A stretch of 64,000 bases of DNA from Gemmatimonadaceae bacterium (GTDB lineage Bacteria > Gemmatimonadota > Gemmatimonadetes > Gemmatimonadales > Gemmatimonadaceae): positions 2,945,192-3,009,191 of the forward strand of contig JAHBVT010000001.1 in NCBI GenBank assembly GCA_019637355.1, written 5' to 3'. Positions 61,831-64,000 of the stretch are shown piece after piece. The notes below the pieces were generated by a model, which searched no databases, was not told the DNA's origin, and saw only the letters and a program-made list of their open reading frames with translations. A program made the translations under genes and the position numbers. Every line of letters starts with the position of its first letter. Within the stretch, counting starts at the first letter, position 1.

Positions 61831-63477
61831 TCACTGGACGCAGTTGCCGCGAGGATCGGGGCGGGGCTTGTCGACGACGAGGCGTTCGCTGCGGTCGGCG
61901 ACGGCGCGCACGACATCGTGTGCGAAGCGCGTCACCTTCGACAGCTTGTCGAAATCAATGTACTGCACTTCGTCGGTGACCTGATGGTAGTCGGCGTGGC
62001 CGCCGGTGGTCATAAACACGACCGGAATGCCGTAACGGGCGTACATATAGTGGTCGGAGCGGCAGTAGAACTGCTCGGGGTGTCCGGTGGCGTCGTACTG
62101 GTAGTCGAAGGCCCAGCGATAGCCGCGTTCCGTGCTGACCTGCTCGACGAGATCGCCGAGCTGCGTCGAGAGCCGCCGGGAACCGATCAGCTGGATGTAG
62201 TTCGGTCCGCCATCGGTCTCCTCGCCCGCGCCGCCGCGACCGACCATATCCAGGTTGACCTGCGCGACGATGGCCTCGCGGGGAACCGTGGGGAAATCGG
62301 TGAAGTGTTCGGCGCCAAAGAGGCCGAGCTCCTCGCCGGTGTGCCACACGAAGAGCACCGAACGCCGCGGTCGGTTGCGGTCGGCGGCCATCGCGCGCGC
62401 GACCTCCAGCACGCCCATCGCGCCGGAGCCGTCGTCGTCGGCGCCGTTGAAGATCGAATCCATCCGCGCCACCGGATGCACGCGGCGGATCGAATCCATA
62501 TTCACGCGCACGGAGGTGTAGACGTCAGGCGTCACGCGCCCGCCGTTGGCCAGCTGCTTGCGCCGGAGCTCGAGGTGGAAGGCACGCAGCGAATCGTGAT
62601 CCACGCGCGCGCCGGTGCCGACGTGATCGCTGTGCGCGCCGATGGCGACGTACTCGTTGCGCAGCGCCGCGTCGCGGCCAGGCAGGATGGCGACGACGTT
62701 GTACGACTCAACGGCCTGCTGGCGGAAGCGGATGCTCCCGCGGAGCGGCGTGCCTTCCTGTCCGGGCCGCGCTGCGGCGAGGTCGCTCAGGCCGAGGACC
62801 GCGGCGGCAGTCGCGCGCGAGATGTGGAGGTAGGCGGGCAACTCGGGCGTCGGCGGTGGCGGCCCGTCCGGCTGCACCTGCCCTGCGGCCAGCGCCTCGC
62901 GCAGGGCCGGTTCCATCAGCTCGAAGTTGGCGATGACGATGGCGGCCGCAGACGCAAAGCGATTCTGGATTTGGACCTTCACGACCGACGGATTGTCGAG
63001 CGGCGTCGCGACGAGGACGACCTTGCCCTGCACGTCGGCGCCACGGAGCAGTGTCTCGCTGCCCCAGATGCCGGCGAAGACCACCGGGACGCCATCAAAG
63101 GTGCGCGCACGCGACCCCTGGTTGCGCGGCAGGTAGTCGCGGTACGGCCGCAGTGCGGTGCCTGCGGCGGTCACGGTGGCGCTGGAAGTGTCGAGGACCG
63201 TCGTCACGAGCGGCACCCGCTGCAGGAAGCTGCCGCTGTCGCCGGCAGGCTGCAGTCCGAGCCGCCGCAGTTCTTCGGCGATGTAGCGGGTGGCCCGGCG
63301 GTGATCTTCGGTGCCGGTGAGACGGCCGCGCATCGAGTCGGCGGCGTAGGCTTCGAGGCGGCCGCGCAGGGCGGCCGGAGACATCGGCTCGGGGGATCGC
63401 TGCTGGCCCGTGGCCGGTAGCGGGAGCGCGGGCAGGAGGAGCAGGGCGACCGCAGCGACGGCAGCGAATCGAGACAT
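61831..63477 (-). CDS. exported M28 family metallopeptidase with PA domain
   Basis: 548 residues from ATG 63477. A signal peptide (AAVALLLLPALPLPATG) is followed by a PA-like insert (about 110-260) and the M28 core. Zinc ligands are visible in YVAIGAHSDHVG (His), NGADDDGSGAMG (Asp), HTGEELGLFG (catalytic Glu pair), VNLDMVGR (Asp) and TTGGHADYHQ (His). It is an aminopeptidase-like enzyme acting outside the cytoplasm and follows the usual two-zinc pattern. It is divergent from tRNA-Phe. Confidence 0.93.
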   Translation of the reverse strand: MSRFAAVAAVALLLLPALPLPATGQQRSPEPMSPAALRGRLEAYAADSMRGRLTGTEDHRRATRYIAEELRRLGLQPAGDSGSFLQRVPLVTTVLDTSSATVTAAGTALRPYRDYLPRNQGSRARTFDGVPVVFAGIWGSETLLRGADVQGKVVLVATPLDNPSVVKVQIQNRFASAAAIVIANFELMEPALREALAAGQVQPDGPPPPTPELPAYLHISRATAAAVLGLSDLAAARPGQEGTPLRGSIRFRQQAVESYNVVAILPGRDAALRNEYVAIGAHSDHVGTGARVDHDSLRAFHLELRRKQLANGGRVTPDVYTSVRVNMDSIRRVHPVARMDSIFNGADDDGSGAMGVLEVARAMAADRNRPRRSVLFVWHTGEELGLFGAEHFTDFPTVPREAIVAQVNLDMVGRGGAGEETDGGPNYIQLIGSRRLSTQLGDLVEQVSTERGYRWAFDYQYDATGHPEQFYCRSDHYMYARYGIPVVFMTTGGHADYHQVTDEVQYIDFDKLSKVTRFAHDVVRAVADRSERLVVDKPRPDPRGNCVQ

Positions 63478-63562
63478 TCGGCGACGAGACAAGGGGAAGG
63501 TGGGGCGGGAGCCGCCCCGGTAGGGGGTAAGACGCAGGCGGGCCGACGAGGGTTGCATCGGC

Positions 63563-63591
63563 TTGAGTCGAGCGGGGGGAGTGGCTAGCTT
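63563..63591 (+). promoter_or_regulatory. tRNA-Phe promoter
   Basis: TTGAGT (63563-63568), 17 bases and TAGCTT (63586-63591), ending 11 bases before the mature tRNA. The TAGCTT hexamer is the same as the -10 proposed for the Ser/Thr kinase and the 41290 gene, which supports those calls. Confidence 0.75.
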
Positions 63592-63602
63592 TCGTTGCTT
63601 GC

Positions 63603-63675
<73 letters not shown>

Positions 63676-63689
63676 CTCTGGAAGATACG

Positions 63690-63725
63690 ACAGCGGGGAG
63701 CCGGTAGGTGCCGGCTCCCCGCTGT
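63690..63725 (+). terminator. terminator hairpin between tRNA-Phe and the VKOR gene
   Basis: A perfect 15-bp stem (63690-63704 with 63711-63725), six-base loop, followed by TTGCGTT. It is placed to end the tRNA transcript and could also act on the convergent VKOR gene. Confidence 0.8.
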
Positions 63726-63744
63726 TTGCGTTCCGCCCTCGCCG

Positions 63745-64000
63745 TCAGCGGGGCGGGATATCCCTGACGCGCCGCCATTCCATCCAGACAATGACGGCCA
63801 GCAAGGTGATGGAGACAGCCGAGATCGCGCACCAGGGGCAGAAGGTGCGGAGCTTGTAGAACTCCGCCCACTTCAGGCGCAGGGTGAACAGCACCGCGGG
63901 GTAGACCAGCGCCATCTGCGCGAAGGCCACGCCGCGCAGATCACGGAAGCGCTCGAGGCTGCCGACGAGCGCCACGAGGAATAGCACGACGTACCCGACC
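63745..64000 (-). CDS. vitamin K epoxide reductase family protein (5' part outside window)
   Basis: The C-terminal 80-odd residues of a membrane disulfide-forming protein. The active-site CxxC is in RTFCPWCAISAVS, preceded and followed by hydrophobic helices (MALVYPAVLFTL; SITLLAVIVWM). The frame stays open to the window edge and the residues upstream of an internal GTG (63987) are still hydrophobic, so the gene begins outside. VKOR proteins reoxidise DsbA-type partners in the periplasm. Confidence 0.85.
   Translation of the reverse strand, partial: VGYVVLFLVALVGSLERFRDLRGVAFAQMALVYPAVLFTLRLKWAEFYKLRTFCPWCAISAVSITLLAVIVWMEWRRVRDIPPR

Overview
The window is high-GC chromosomal DNA, densely packed on both strands. 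Its gene content points to the phylum Gemmatimonadota: a GWxTD-domain lipoprotein, paired M16 peptidases, a rod-type bactofilin beside parAB, many short secreted proteins with lipoboxes, and frequent GTG/TTG starts. That assignment is an inference from gene content, not from a marker alignment. I see no CRISPR array, insertion sequence, prophage, integrase or plasmid-type gene. The window reads as the core region around the replication origin.

Layout. 1-8.9 kb: a truncated secreted protein, an SLC13 anion permease, 3-methyladenine glycosylase, a winged-helix regulator, TerC with an ArsC-fold protein, a YheT-type hydrolase, a fatty-acid desaturase and a dienelactone-hydrolase lipoprotein. 8.9-16.5 kb: mnmG, a GT-C membrane protein, a SIMPL protein, two parS sites, parA, parB, a membrane coiled-coil protein and bactofilin; this is the chromosome-segregation block. 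16.6-21.7 kb: a tightly overlapped nucleoside ABC importer (BMP lipoprotein, Nif3-like protein, double ATPase, two permeases). 21.7-31.1 kb: type IV pilin, polA, a polyprenol-kinase-like protein, GWxTD lipoprotein, Ser/Thr kinase, histidine kinase, pyrE and an AraC-type regulator.

31.2-39.3 kb is the origin core: rnpB (RNase P RNA), a lipoprotein, dnaN, a candidate oriC between dnaA and dnaN, dnaA, then divergently rpmH-rnpA-yidD-yidC-mnmE. The oriC candidate has a DnaA box, a GC dinucleotide and a run of DnaA-trios, the arrangement known from Bacillus subtilis. The dnaA promoter carries a perfect DnaA box in its spacer. 39.4-48.0 kb: a predicted Zn protease, upp, a beta-CASP nuclease, TetR, YdcF, a methyltransferase, an M16 peptidase pair and a NUDIX hydrolase. 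48.0-58.1 kb: an ECF sigma factor with a zinc-finger anti-sigma candidate, holA, a SPOR protein, mutS, cystathionine beta-synthase, ddl, an unrecognised protein, rhomboid and queF. 58.1-64.0 kb (mostly minus strand): pheA, a second M16 pair, an M28 peptidase, tRNA-Phe and a truncated VKOR-type protein.

The regulatory signals are the most distinctive content. Several promoters match TTGNNN-16/17-TANNNT, and in about ten cases the -10 hexamer lies only 5-8 bases before the start codon without a Shine-Dalgarno sequence. This suggests that leaderless mRNAs are common in this organism. The ECF sigma gene has instead a good sigma-54 type -24/-12 match and a perfect 17-bp palindrome upstream.
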